DNA of 64,000 nucleotides from Streptomyces cinerochromogenes (GCF_014648635.1 NZ_BMRM01000015.1:1-64000), one strand, 5' to 3'. Shown: positions 51,146-59,572, numbered from the stretch's first letter. Notes: generated by a model from the letters alone, not told the origin. Numbers and translations are program-made.

Positions 51146-51441
51146 CGGCCGGGGGGCACGCCGGGTCCCCGGAGGAGGCGCTGTGGCTGGGCTACGCGGT
51201 CCCGCCGTTCCATCCCGCGTACGCGTACGCGTCCGGGGCGCGCGGCCCGTCGGACGCGCCCGTCGCCGACCCCGTGCCGCCGGCCCCCGCGCCCGCCCGC
51301 GTTCCCGTGCCCCCTTCGGTCCGGCCCCGTCGTCGGCGCGGGATGTCCGACGGTGCCGCCGTGAGCGGGCTGCTCGCCGTCCTCTGCGTGGCCTCGCTGC
51401 TCGCGGCGATCGGGCTGGCGGCCGTACGGGCGCGGTGCTGA
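51142..51441 (+). CDS. Small membrane protein of the XRE locus
   Basis: Protein of 99 residues: a Pro/Ala-rich N-terminal half with the motif GYAVPPFHPAYAYAS, a basic RPRRRRG stretch and one C-terminal membrane helix (about 72-95). The start overlaps the previous stop in ATGA. Function unknown. Confidence 0.7.
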   Translation: MTAGGHAGSPEEALWLGYAVPPFHPAYAYASGARGPSDAPVADPVPPAPAPARVPVPPSVRPRRRRGMSDGAAVSGLLAVLCVASLLAAIGLAAVRARC

Positions 51442-51473
51442 CGGGGTCCGGTGGGAAAGCCGAAGGGCCGCAC

Positions 51474-51518
51474 CCCCCACTGGCGTCCAACCCAGGGGAT
51501 GCGGCCCTCAGCCGTCAC
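51474..51518. terminator. Terminator between convergent genes
   Basis: AGGGCCGCA (51474-51482) pairs with TGCGGCCCT (51510-51518), extended by an inner CCCC/GGGG pair. It marks the right edge of the accessory island. Confidence 0.7.
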
Positions 51519-51540
51519 AGAGCCCGCGCGGGGGCCTCAC

Positions 51541-51828
51541 TCAGACCGCGATGGCAACCTCGGCCAGGCCGCCCTGCTGGGCGACGACCGTGCGGTCGGC
51601 GGTGGCGCCCGGCACCAGCGCGCGCACGGTCCACGTGCCCTCGGCCGCGTAGAAGCGGAACTGGCCGGTCGCGGAGGTGGGGACCTCCGCGGTGAACTCG
51701 CCGGTCGAGTCGAGGAGACGGACGTAGCCCGTCACCGGCTCGCCGTCGCGGGTCACCTGGCCCTGGATCGTGGTCTCACCGGGCTTGATCGTCGAGGCGT
51801 CGGGGCCGCCGGCCTTCGCTCCGCACAT
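51541..51828 (-). CDS. DUF1416 protein
   Basis: Protein of 95 residues beginning MCGAKAGGPD; a beta-sandwich-like DUF1416 protein that in actinobacteria always follows a sulfurtransferase gene. Its exact role is unknown. The ATG at 51828 has AAGGAG upstream. Confidence 0.88.
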   Translation of the reverse strand: MCGAKAGGPDASTIKPGETTIQGQVTRDGEPVTGYVRLLDSTGEFTAEVPTSATGQFRFYAAEGTWTVRALVPGATADRTVVAQQGGLAEVAIAV

Positions 51829-51864
51829 GTGCAAACTCCTTGAGGGGTAAAGGTCGGAGAGGTC

Positions 51865-52710
51865 TTACTTGTTGGCGCCGAGCTCGATCGGCACGCCGAC
51901 GAGGGAGCCGTACTCGGTCCAGGAGCCGTCGTAGTTCTTGACGTTCTCCACGCCGAGCAGCTCGTGCAGCACGAACCAGGTCAGGGCCGAGCGCTCACCG
52001 ATGCGGCAGTAGGCGATCGTGTCCTTGGCGAGGTCGACGCTCTCCTCGGCGTAGAGGGCCTTCAGCTCCTCGTCCGACTTGAACGTGCCGTCGTCGTTGG
52101 CGTTCTTCGACCACGGGATGTTGCGGGCGGTCGGGACGTGGCCCGGGCGCTGCGACTGCTCCTGCGGGAGGTGGGCCGGGGCGAGCAGCTTGCCGGAGAA
52201 CTCGTCGGGCGAGCGGACGTCGACCAGGTTCTGCGAGCCGATCGCGTTCACGACGTCGTCGCGGAAGGCGCGGATCGAGGTGTCCTGCGGCTTGGCCTTG
52301 TAGTCGGTCCTGGCGCGCTCGGGGACCTCGTCGCCGGCGACCAGCTCGCGGGCGTCCAGCTCCCACTTCTTGCGGCCGCCGTCGAGGAGCTTGACGTTCT
52401 CGTGGCCGTACAGCTTGAAGTACCAGTAGGCGTACGACGCGAACCAGTTGTTGTTGCCGCCGTAGAGGATCACCGTGTGGTCGTTGGCGATGCCCTTCTC
52501 CGACAGGAGCTTCTCGAAGCCCTCCTGGTCGATGAAGTCACGGCGGACCGGGTCCTGGAGGTCCTTGGTCCAGTCGATGCGGATCGCGTTCTTGATGTGG
52601 TTCTTCTCGTAGGCGGACGTGTCCTCGTCCACCTCCACGATCGCGATGGTCGGGTCGTCCAGGTGGTCCTGGAGCCAGTCGGCGTCGACCAGGACGTCGC
52701 TGCGGCTCAT
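51865..52710 (-). CDS. Two-domain sulfurtransferase (thiosulfate sulfurtransferase type)
   Basis: Protein of 281 residues with two rhodanese domains. Only the second has the active cysteine in YCRIGERSA. It transfers sulfur from thiosulfate or a similar donor. In S. coelicolor the homologue is called cysA/sseA. A cysteine-containing leader peptide and two hairpins precede it, so it is probably controlled by cysteine supply. Confidence 0.92.
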   Translation of the reverse strand: MSRSDVLVDADWLQDHLDDPTIAIVEVDEDTSAYEKNHIKNAIRIDWTKDLQDPVRRDFIDQEGFEKLLSEKGIANDHTVILYGGNNNWFASYAYWYFKLYGHENVKLLDGGRKKWELDARELVAGDEVPERARTDYKAKPQDTSIRAFRDDVVNAIGSQNLVDVRSPDEFSGKLLAPAHLPQEQSQRPGHVPTARNIPWSKNANDDGTFKSDEELKALYAEESVDLAKDTIAYCRIGERSALTWFVLHELLGVENVKNYDGSWTEYGSLVGVPIELGANK

Positions 52711-52790
52711 GCTCTTTCTCCTCCGGGGCAGTCGCGGCGGGGCGTGCGAGTAGAGAGGGGGCGCGCTCGGGGTCCGAGCGGCGCACGGAT

Positions 52791-52832
52791 GCCCTGACGG
52801 CAGGGCGGGAGACGCGGAAGTAGAGCTTCCGC
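52791..52832 (-). promoter_or_regulatory. Hairpins between the leader peptide and the sulfurtransferase gene
   Basis: GCGGAAG (52814-52820) pairs with CTTCCGC (52826-52832), directly after the leader stop. GCCCTG (52791-52796) pairs with CAGGGC (52801-52806) further on. Ribosome position on the leader could decide which forms. Confidence 0.6.
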
Positions 52833-52913
52833 TCAGAAGGGGCGACAGAGCATGGCGGCAACGCGGCACAGGTCCACTGCCCGCCGCTTCGTGAGATCCG
52901 CCTGTCGCTTCAT
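52833..52913 (-). CDS. Cysteine-containing leader peptide
   Basis: A 26-codon open frame, ATG at 52913 to TGA at 52833, ending LCRVAAMLCRPF with two cysteines. Very similar short leader peptides precede sulfur-metabolism genes in actinobacteria and are thought to sense cysteinyl-tRNA. TACGAT ends seven bases before the ATG, so it is probably leaderless. Confidence 0.8.
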   Translation of the reverse strand: MKRQADLTKRRAVDLCRVAAMLCRPF

Positions 52914-52920
52914 GGGGCCG

Positions 52921-52949
52921 ATCGTAGGGACGTCCGGGCGGACATGTCA
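52921..52949 (-). promoter_or_regulatory. Promoter of the leader peptide/sulfurtransferase transcript
   Basis: On the minus strand: TGACAT (52944-52949), 17 bases, TACGAT (52921-52926), then seven bases to the leader ATG. Confidence 0.55.
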
Positions 52950-53080
52950 CCGGCGTGTCATATGGCGAGACGCGATCGTCCGTATGGCGGTACAGAAAAA
53001 GCGCCCGGAGGGTCGTTGGACGGCCCCGGGCGCTCGCGCACCCCCTCGCATCTACGGTACGGACGTGATCGTCTCGCCAG

Positions 53081-53132
53081 TCGGACAGGTCGGTCGGACA
53101 GGTCGGTCGGACAGGTCGGTCGGACCGGCAGT
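53081..53132. repeat. 13-base tandem repeat
   Basis: TCGGACAGGTCGG is repeated three times from 53081 (period 13), with a fourth imperfect copy. It lies downstream of the DUF2993 gene on its 3' side. Confidence 0.85.
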
Positions 53133-53170
53133 CGGTCGGCCGGACGGACCGGCCGGCCCTCGGCGCTCGC

Positions 53171-53908
53171 CTACCCGGCGAGCTTGACGTCCGAACCCTT
53201 CACGGTGATCTCCACGCCGTCCGGCGCGGCCTGCACCTTGTCCAGCGTGATGCCGCCGGGCAGCTGGTCGATGGCCTGCTGGAAGTCGGTGATCTCCCGG
53301 ATGCGGTTCTCGGCGATCGCGGCGGCGCCCAGCTGGGGCAGCGAGTCCGCGTGCACCTCGACCTTGTTGTTCACCACGCTGACCGAGCTGAGCACGGACA
53401 CGGTCTGCTGGAGGCCGAGGGAGGAGACCGTCCCCTCCACCTTGACCTTGATCTTCCCGTTGCCGCCGTCGGAGAGGCCGACGACCCGGGCGGTGACGCC
53501 GGGGGCGACCTCGGTCGGCTCGGCCTTGGCCGTCTTCAGCAGTTCGGCGTAGGAGACCGTCGCGGTGCCGGTCGCGGTGGCCGCGGTGGCCGAGCTGTAG
53601 TCGCCGGAGAACTCGACACCCTTCATGTCGGCCTTCAGGTCGTCGATCCGGATGGTCTTGCCGGGCTTGCCGGTGGCCGCCTCGTAGTTCTTGATCTTCA
53701 CTTCGACGTCGTCCAGGGAGCCGCCCGCGACCTGGGTGAGGAACGGGAAGCCCTTGATGTCCACGTCCGGGGTCGAGGCCAGGTTCTCGGTCGACTTCAG
53801 CTTGTCCGCCGCCTCGCCCTCGGCGAAGTGCACGGCGACCCGGTCCACGACCACGAAGAGTCCGCCCAGGATCACGACGATGATCAGCAGTATTCGCAGG
53901 GCGCGCAT
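53171..53908 (-). CDS. DUF2993 (LmeA-like) membrane-anchored protein
   Basis: Protein of 245 residues with an N-terminal helix anchor (4-22) and a lipid-binding-like beta-rich domain with IKGFPFLTQVAGGSLDDVEV, the DUF2993 signature. LmeA of mycobacteria acts in lipomannan synthesis; here a cell-envelope role is likely. The ATG at 53908 has GGGGGAA upstream. Confidence 0.85.
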   Translation of the reverse strand: MRALRILLIIVVILGGLFVVVDRVAVHFAEGEAADKLKSTENLASTPDVDIKGFPFLTQVAGGSLDDVEVKIKNYEAATGKPGKTIRIDDLKADMKGVEFSGDYSSATAATATGTATVSYAELLKTAKAEPTEVAPGVTARVVGLSDGGNGKIKVKVEGTVSSLGLQQTVSVLSSVSVVNNKVEVHADSLPQLGAAAIAENRIREITDFQQAIDQLPGGITLDKVQAAPDGVEITVKGSDVKLAG

Positions 53909-54068
53909 GTGGTGGTTCCCCCGGTCGGCGACGGTTCGGTGTCTTCTGTGTCTACGGTGACTACGGTGCTCGGATGCGACGGTGGCCGAATGCGACGGTG
54001 TTCGGTGATCGGCGCTTCTACGCCACGGTAACCCTGCCGGGCCCCGGCGAAGGGGAATTGTGGATCAG

Positions 54069-54096
54069 TTGTGACAGGGCCCGCCGGTCCTACCCT
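54069..54096 (+). promoter_or_regulatory. Promoter of the DUF3099 gene
   Basis: TTGTGA (54069-54074) and TACCCT (54091-54096), six bases before the ATG at 54103. There is no Shine-Dalgarno, so the transcript is probably leaderless. Confidence 0.5.
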
Positions 54097-54102
54097 GTAG
54101 GT

Positions 54103-54366
54103 ATGTACGCCCGGCGACGGCACGTCTACTTCGCCATGATGGGGGTCTGCATCGGGCTCTTCGTCCTGGCCTGGGGTGTCGTGCGCCTGTGGTCGGTACC
54201 GGCGGCCGTCGGCATGTGCGTCGTCGCCATGGTCATCCCGCCGGTCGCCGCGATGATCGCCAACCGCCGGGGGCCGGAGGACCGCTGGTGGGACGACCCC
54301 TCCGGGGACCCGCAGTCGGACGAGTGGTGGGACGAGCTGGACGGCAAGAAGCGCCCGCGGCCGTAG
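54103..54366 (+). CDS. DUF3099 membrane protein
   Basis: Protein of 87 residues with two membrane helices (about 8-28 and 33-52) and an acidic, WWDD/EWWDEL-containing C terminus. Conserved in actinobacteria. Function unknown. Confidence 0.8.
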   Translation: MYARRRHVYFAMMGVCIGLFVLAWGVVRLWSVPAAVGMCVVAMVIPPVAAMIANRRGPEDRWWDDPSGDPQSDEWWDELDGKKRPRP

Positions 54367-54426
54367 CCGGGCGGGCCGTCGGCCACAGGTCCGGGGTACG
54401 CGCCCCCCGTCACCGGCCGGCGCGGC

Positions 54427-54789
54427 TCAGTAGACGAGCGCCTGCGTCTCGTCGGCCAGGGACTCCTGCACGAACACCTGCGCGCCCGCGATCCGTACGC
54501 CCTCGATGACGTCCTTCTCCGTGATCTCCCGGCGCGCGGCGCACTGCGTGCACAGGGTGATCCGCCCGCCGGCCAGGATCGACTCCAGCAGGTCCGGCAG
54601 CGGAGCGGCGTGCGGCAGCTCGAACTCGGCGGCGCGTCCCGGCAGCGCGAACCAGGAGGACTCCCCGGTCAGCCACAGCGAGACCTCGACCCCGCTGGCC
54701 ACGGCCACCGCGGCCACCGTGAACGCCTGCGAACACCGCTCGGGAGCGTCCGCCCCGGCCGTCACCTTGATCACGAGCTTCTTCGCCAT
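54427..54789 (-). CDS. DsrE-family-like protein
   Basis: Protein of 120 residues with a Rossmann-like DsrE fold (VIKVTAGADAPERCSQAFTVA, SGVEVSLWLTGESSW) and a CTQC pair (84-87 region) that might carry sulfur. It lies in the sulfur neighbourhood. The ATG is at 54789. Confidence 0.85.
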   Translation of the reverse strand: MAKKLVIKVTAGADAPERCSQAFTVAAVAVASGVEVSLWLTGESSWFALPGRAAEFELPHAAPLPDLLESILAGGRITLCTQCAARREITEKDVIEGVRIAGAQVFVQESLADETQALVY

Positions 54790-54902
54790 GCGGGAAGCGT
54801 AGCCCTCCCGCGGGCGGCGCCCCTCGCACGGAGCGCCCGGCCCCGGCCGCGTAAGCTGGGCAGCGGCTCTGTCGTTCGCCCACCCCCGCTCAAGGAGCAC
54901 CC

Positions 54903-55001
54903 GTGGAGATCTTCTTCGAAACCCTGCTGGTCCTGGTCTGCGTCGGCGTGCTCGCCTTCGCCGGTCTGACCGTGAAGAAGCTGTACCAGGGCCAGCGCTG
55001 A
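54903..55001 (+). CDS. 32-residue membrane peptide
   Basis: A gene too short for most scans: GTG at 54903 after AAGGAG, TGA at 54999-55001. The product starts MEIFFETLLVLVCVGV, spans the membrane once and ends KKLYQGQR. The nitrobindin-like gene follows after 25 bases, so they may share a transcript. Confidence 0.65.
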   Translation: MEIFFETLLVLVCVGVLAFAGLTVKKLYQGQR

Positions 55002-55026
55002 CCCACCTCTAGGAAAGCTTCCGCTC

Positions 55027-55602
55027 ATGATCGAGATCCCGTCCGACCTGCACAAGGACCTCGTCCCGCTCGCCTTCCTGCTCGGCAACTGGGCCGGCGC
55101 GGGCGTGCACGACTTCCCCGGCTCCGAGAAGTGCAACTTCGGGCAGGAAGTCAGCTTCAGCCATGACGGCCGGGACTTCCTGGAGTACCACTCGTACACC
55201 TGGGTGCTGGACGAGAACGGCAACAAAGTCCGCCCGCTGGAGTCGGAGCACGGCTTCTGGCGGATCGACGCCGGCCGCAAGGTCGAGGTGACGATGACCC
55301 GCGACGACGGCGTCATCGAGATCTGGTACGGCGAGATGGCCGACAAGAAGCCGCAGATCGACCTGGTGACGGACGCCGTCGCCCGCACCGCCGGCTCGGA
55401 GCCCTACAGCGGTGGCAAGCGGCTGTACGGCTACGTCAAGAGCGACCTGATGTGGGTCGGCGAGAAGCAGACCCCCGAGGTCGCGCTGCGCCCCTACATG
55501 TCGGCCCAGCTGAAGAAGGTCGTCACCCCGGAGGACGTCGAGCGCTGGGCGAAGGCCCTCCCGGACGACCTGCCGGACGACGGCATCGCCTTCTTCAAGT
55601 GA
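55027..55602 (+). CDS. Nitrobindin-like (FABP/DUF1794) protein
   Basis: Protein of 191 residues, a ten-stranded beta barrel with LGNWAGAG, the GxWxGxG signature. Relatives bind heme and isomerise peroxynitrite to nitrate. AGGAAAG precedes the ATG. It is followed by nur. Confidence 0.9.
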   Translation: MIEIPSDLHKDLVPLAFLLGNWAGAGVHDFPGSEKCNFGQEVSFSHDGRDFLEYHSYTWVLDENGNKVRPLESEHGFWRIDAGRKVEVTMTRDDGVIEIWYGEMADKKPQIDLVTDAVARTAGSEPYSGGKRLYGYVKSDLMWVGEKQTPEVALRPYMSAQLKKVVTPEDVERWAKALPDDLPDDGIAFFK

Positions 55603-55635
55603 GCCGTCTGCGCCGGTAGCTCTAGACTCGTCGGT

Positions 55636-56073
55636 GTGGTGAGCACCGACTGGAAGAGCGACCTCAGGCAGCGCGGCTACCGACTGACGCCGCAGCGGCA
55701 GCTTGTCCTCGAAGCCGTGGACACCCTTGAGCACGCGACCCCCGACGACATCCTCGTGGAAGTGAGGAAGACGGCGTCGGGGGTCAACATTTCCACCGTC
55801 TACCGGACGCTGGAGCTGCTGGAGGAACTGGGCCTGGTCAGCCACGCCCACCTCGGGCACGGTGCCCCGACCTACCACCTGGCCGACCGCCACCACCACC
55901 TCCACCTGGTCTGCCGGGACTGCGAGAACGTGATCGAGGCGGACGTCGAGGTGGCCGCGGAGTTCACGGCCAAGCTGCGGCAGCAGTTCGGCTTCGACAC
56001 CGACATGAAGCACTTCGCGATCTTCGGCCGGTGCGAGGACTGTCTGCTGAAGAGTTCAACTACCACGTCGTAG
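55636..56073 (+). CDS. nur: Nickel-responsive Fur-family repressor Nur
   Basis: Protein of 145 residues that agrees closely with S. coelicolor Nur. The Ni-site residues His70, His72 and His126 and the second-site residues His33, His86, His88 and His90 are all present. It represses sodF and nickel transport when nickel is high. TAGACT (55623-55628) ends seven bases before the GTG, so it is probably leaderless. Confidence 0.95.
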   Translation: MVSTDWKSDLRQRGYRLTPQRQLVLEAVDTLEHATPDDILVEVRKTASGVNISTVYRTLELLEELGLVSHAHLGHGAPTYHLADRHHHLHLVCRDCENVIEADVEVAAEFTAKLRQQFGFDTDMKHFAIFGRCEDCLLKSSTTTS

Positions 56074-56082
56074 GCTGGCGGT

Positions 56083-57048
56083 ATGAAGAGCCCCCTGCTG
56101 TCCCTGCCCGGCGCCGTCCCCGCCGAGGGCGTGGACGAAGGTGTCGCCGCCCACTACGGCGACCTGTTCCGCGAGCAGCGCGCCCTCGCCGACGGCACCG
56201 GTTTCGTCGACCTGTCCCACCGCGGTGTCATCACCGTCAGCGGCGACGACCGGCTGAGCTGGCTGCACCTGCTGCTCACCCAGCACGTCAGCGAACTGCC
56301 CGCCGGCGAGGCCACCGAAGCCCTGGTCCTCTCCGCGCACGGGCACATCGAGCACGCGCTGTACCTGGTGGACGACGGGACGACCGTCTGGGCGCACGTG
56401 GAGCCCGGCACCCAGGACGCGCTGGTCGCGTACCTGGAGTCGATGAAGTTCTTCTACCGGGTCGAGGTCGCCGACCGCACCGGTGACATCGCCGTGGTCC
56501 ACCTGCCCGCCGGTTCGATCGCCGAGGTCCCCGACGGGGTCGTCGTACGCGAGACGGCGTACGGCCGTGACCTGTTCCTGCCGCGCGCCGAGCTGGAGTC
56601 CTACGCCGCGACCCACGGCCCCGCCGCCGGCCTGCTCGCCTACGAGGCGCTGCGTGTCGAGCACCACCGCCCGCGCCTCGGCTTCGAGACCGACCACCGC
56701 ACCATCCCGCACGAGCTGGGCTGGATCGGCACGGCCGTCCACCTCCAGAAGGGCTGCTACCGCGGCCAGGAGACGGTCGCCCGCGTCCAGAACCTCGGCA
56801 AGCCGCCGCGCCGCCTGGTCTTCCTCCACCTCGACGGCAGCGAGGTCCACCTCCCGGCCCCCGGCACCGAGATCCGCCTCGCGGACGAGGGCCCGGACGG
56901 CCGCAAGATCGGCTTCGTGACGACCTCGGCCCGCCACCACGAGCTGGGCCCGGTGGCCCTGGCCCTGGTCAAGCGGAACATTCCCGTCGACGCGCGGCTC
57001 CTGGCCGGGGAGACGGCGGCGGCGCAGGAGGTCGTGGTCGAGCCGTAG
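56083..57048 (+). CDS. ygfZ: YgfZ/GcvT-like folate-binding protein
   Basis: Protein of 321 residues with the KGCYRGQE motif with Cys, needed for iron-sulfur cluster repair in YgfZ proteins. It binds tetrahydrofolate. TAGGCT (56071-56076) overlaps the nur stop and ends six bases before the ATG, so leaderless translation is likely. Confidence 0.93.
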   Translation: MKSPLLSLPGAVPAEGVDEGVAAHYGDLFREQRALADGTGFVDLSHRGVITVSGDDRLSWLHLLLTQHVSELPAGEATEALVLSAHGHIEHALYLVDDGTTVWAHVEPGTQDALVAYLESMKFFYRVEVADRTGDIAVVHLPAGSIAEVPDGVVVRETAYGRDLFLPRAELESYAATHGPAAGLLAYEALRVEHHRPRLGFETDHRTIPHELGWIGTAVHLQKGCYRGQETVARVQNLGKPPRRLVFLHLDGSEVHLPAPGTEIRLADEGPDGRKIGFVTTSARHHELGPVALALVKRNIPVDARLLAGETAAAQEVVVEP

Positions 57049-57054
57049 GCGCAC

Positions 57055-57077
57055 GCCCGCGGGCGTGTCCCGCGGGC
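57055..57077. terminator. Hairpin between convergent ygfZ and dtd
   Basis: GCCCGCGG (57055-57062) pairs with CCGCGGGC (57070-57077). It lies between the two stops. No T-run. Confidence 0.55.
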
Positions 57078-57140
57078 GGCGGCCGGAGCGCTCGGCGGGC
57101 GCCGCGGCACCGTCCGACGCCGCTTCCGGGGCTTCGCGGC

Positions 57141-57566
57141 TCACATCTCCAGCAGCACCGTGAACGGGCCGTCGTTGGTCAGCGACACCCTCATCTGCGC
57201 GCCGAAGCGGCCCGTCGCCACCGTGGCGCCCAGGGCGCGCAGCTGGGCCACCACCTCGTCCACCAGGGGCTCGGCGACCTCGCCGGGGGCCGCCGCGTTC
57301 CAGGTGGGGCGGCGGCCCTTGCGGGCGTCGCCGTAGAGGGTGAACTGGCTGACGACGAGGAGCGGGGCGGCGATGTCGCTGCACGACTTCTCGTCGTGGA
57401 GCATGCGGATCGTCCACAGCTTGCGGGCCAGCTGGGCCGCCTTCTCCTTGGTGTCCTCGTGGGTGACCCCGACCAGGACGCACAGGCCCTCGCCCTCGAT
57501 CTCGCCCACCGTCTCGCCGTCCACGACGACGCTCGCGCCGTCCACCCTCTGCACCACCGCACGCAT
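57141..57566 (-). CDS. dtd: D-aminoacyl-tRNA deacylase
   Basis: Protein of 141 residues, the usual DTD length, with SQFTLYGD and the NDGPFT Gly-cisPro motif. It removes D-amino acids from tRNA. The ATG at 57566 has no clear ribosome site. Confidence 0.94.
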   Translation of the reverse strand: MRAVVQRVDGASVVVDGETVGEIEGEGLCVLVGVTHEDTKEKAAQLARKLWTIRMLHDEKSCSDIAAPLLVVSQFTLYGDARKGRRPTWNAAAPGEVAEPLVDEVVAQLRALGATVATGRFGAQMRVSLTNDGPFTVLLEM

Positions 57567-57726
57567 GCGGACCATCATGCCCGGTACCCCGCACCGGCCC
57601 GCACGGGGCCCAATATGGATCTGTTGGCGCGCATCTAGGGCCGTTCGGGGGCACTCGGTCACATAGCGGCCGGTTGGGGTGGCACGATGCTTCCCACACG
57701 CCGGTCGAGGGGACGGTCAGAAGCAC

Positions 57727-58329
57727 ATGAGCACACCGAGTACCAGCGGGCGGCTGGGGACGCAGGGGACGTACCGGCCGCCCGCCCAGCGCGCCGAGGC
57801 CGACCAGGACCCGGCGCCGCCCGCCGGGCCTCCCGAGCCCGAACTGGCCCGGCTGAGCCTGCCCGAGCTGCGCGCGCTGCGCCGCGACGCCCAGCGGGAC
57901 GAGGCGGACCTCAGCTATGTGCGGCGGCTGCTCCAGGGGCGGATCGACATCCTGCGCGCGGAGCTGGGCCGGCGCGGGCGGGCGTCCGTGCCGGCGCCGG
58001 TCGACGGGTCCGTGGTGGACCGGCTCGCGGAGATCCTGAAGGACCCTCCGGCCCGGCAGCGCTCCTCGGCCCGCCATGTCACGCTCGGCACGCCGCACAA
58101 CGAGGAGTACCGGCAGCTGGCCGCCGAGATGCTCGCCGAGGTCGAGCTGTCCGATCTGACCGCGCGGACCGATCTGGAACTGAGCGCCGCCATGGGGCGG
58201 TTGGTCCGGTACGAGCAGGAGGTCTCGCGGTGCCGCCAGCGGTTGCAGCGCACGGCCGACGACTGCAGCGGGGAGATCGCGCGCCGGTACCGGGTGGGCG
58301 AGGCACAGGTGGACGATCTGCTGACCTGA
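57727..58329 (+). CDS. rsiG: RsiG, c-di-GMP-dependent anti-sigma factor for WhiG
   Basis: Protein of 200 residues, largely helical. The c-di-GMP motif EX3SX2RX3QX3D occurs twice: once as EADLSYVRRLLQGRID and once as EQEVSRCRQRLQRTAD, matching the twin motifs of RsiG. With c-di-GMP it holds the sporulation sigma WhiG inactive. The ATG at 57727 is in frame and chosen over a GTG at 57679. Confidence 0.93.
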   Translation: MSTPSTSGRLGTQGTYRPPAQRAEADQDPAPPAGPPEPELARLSLPELRALRRDAQRDEADLSYVRRLLQGRIDILRAELGRRGRASVPAPVDGSVVDRLAEILKDPPARQRSSARHVTLGTPHNEEYRQLAAEMLAEVELSDLTARTDLELSAAMGRLVRYEQEVSRCRQRLQRTADDCSGEIARRYRVGEAQVDDLLT

Positions 58330-58362
58330 CCTGACCTGACCGGCCGGCGGGGGCGGACGAGA

Positions 58363-58391
58363 GGGCGCCGCCTCATGGGAGGCCGGCGCCC
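58363..58391 (+). terminator. Terminator of rsiG
   Basis: GGGCGCCG (58363-58370) pairs with CGGCGCCC (58384-58391), with an inner CCTC/GAGG stem. Confidence 0.65.
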
Positions 58392-58408
58392 TGTTCATCC
58401 GTAGCGAG

Positions 58409-58577
58409 CTGTTCAGTTGTGGCTGTGCGATGTCGGTATTCAGATGTCGCTGTTCAGTTGTGACTGTGCGTTCCGGTGGCCGCCCCCTGTCCGGGCTCCC
58501 GGCTCCCCTCCGGAAGGGAACCCGGTCGGCCAACCACTGGGAAGCTCGACCATGTCCCACAAGTTGGCTGCCAACTT
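58409..58577. promoter_or_regulatory. Direct repeat and 17-base palindrome upstream of devE
   Basis: CTGTTCAGTTGTGGCTGTGCG (58409-58429) recurs at 58450-58470 with one mismatch. The perfect palindrome AAGTTGGC-T-GCCAACTT follows at 58561-58577. Similar AGTTGG/CCAACT arms occur before devA, so this is probably the operator of the two DevA-like proteins. This explains the gap 58330-58663. Confidence 0.75.
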
Positions 58578-58663
58578 CACTGTACTTATCTCCGTTGGGA
58601 TGCGGCTTATAACCAGCTGCAGGAGAACTGCCGGAAGTTGGCGCGAAGTTGTACGGTTTGTTC

Positions 58664-59572
58664 GTGGACCCGGAGCACGCCTCCGCCAGTGGGCGGACGA
58701 AGCCCCAGCGGCACCGTTCGTCCCACCGTGAGATCGCCGACGAACTGCGCAGCCGGATCAGGTCCGGTGTGCTGCGGCCGGGCGAGCGCATGCCCACGCA
58801 GGCCAAGCTGGCCGACGAGTTCGGTGTCGAACGCGGTGCGGTGCGGCAGGCCTTGCGCATCCTGCAGTCGGAGCATCTGCTCACCAACGTTTCCAAGGGC
58901 AGCCCCGCCACGGTGGCGGGCGTAGCGGGGCCCGTCCGCCCTCCGGCGGGCCCGGCCGCGCCGCCCCAGCCGACCATGGTGGGCCTCGCCCCGCGCATCG
59001 CCGCCGCGTTCGCCGCCCCGCACGTGCGCATCGACGCGCTCTGCCTGACCTCGGTCTCGCTCACCCTGGCGGTCGGCGAGCCGCTGCGACAGATCCACGC
59101 GGGACGGCTGAAACCGGCCAAGATCGACGTCCGGTTGCTGCTGCCCAGCCGGGACATCGACCTCGCCTTCCCGACGCCGGTGGACGCCGACGACGGGGGC
59201 CTGCTGCACCGGCGCTGGCTGTCCCAGCGCAACGCCCAGGGCCTGGTGCTGCGGCAGAACCTGCTGGCGCTGTGCACCACGCACGGCGTCGACGTACGGG
59301 TCTCCTTCCGGGCCCTGCCCTTCACCCCGCCGGTGAAGCTGTACCTGCTCAACGGCTCCGAGGCGCTGTTCGCGTACTACACGCTGGGCCGCCGGGAGCG
59401 GGAGATCGGGCAGGAGCACGTGGAGACGTACGACGCCGACGGCACCCGGTCGATGCTGTTCGCCTTCGAGGGGCGGGCCGGGCGGCGGGACGCGTCCTTC
59501 GTGGAGCAGTCCCGGCTGTGGTTCGACGCGCTGTGGGAGACGATCAGCTCGGACCTGGTGCTGACGTCGTAG
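58664..59572 (+). CDS. devE: GntR-family developmental regulator DevE-like
   Basis: Protein of 302 residues with an N-terminal GntR winged helix (MPTQAKLADEFGVERGAVRQALRILQ) and a large C-terminal domain, also in the DevA gene downstream (VRIDALCLTSVSL...FRALPFTP...). It is the paralogue of DevA. TACGGT (58652-58657) ends six bases before the GTG start, which suits a leaderless transcript. Confidence 0.88.
   Translation: MDPEHASASGRTKPQRHRSSHREIADELRSRIRSGVLRPGERMPTQAKLADEFGVERGAVRQALRILQSEHLLTNVSKGSPATVAGVAGPVRPPAGPAAPPQPTMVGLAPRIAAAFAAPHVRIDALCLTSVSLTLAVGEPLRQIHAGRLKPAKIDVRLLLPSRDIDLAFPTPVDADDGGLLHRRWLSQRNAQGLVLRQNLLALCTTHGVDVRVSFRALPFTPPVKLYLLNGSEALFAYYTLGRREREIGQEHVETYDADGTRSMLFAFEGRAGRRDASFVEQSRLWFDALWETISSDLVLTS

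Noticed and set aside
52852..53187. 111-codon plus-strand frame over the sulfurtransferase leader
   Set aside because: It runs antisense to the well-supported leader peptide and through the 13-base repeats. No ribosome site.
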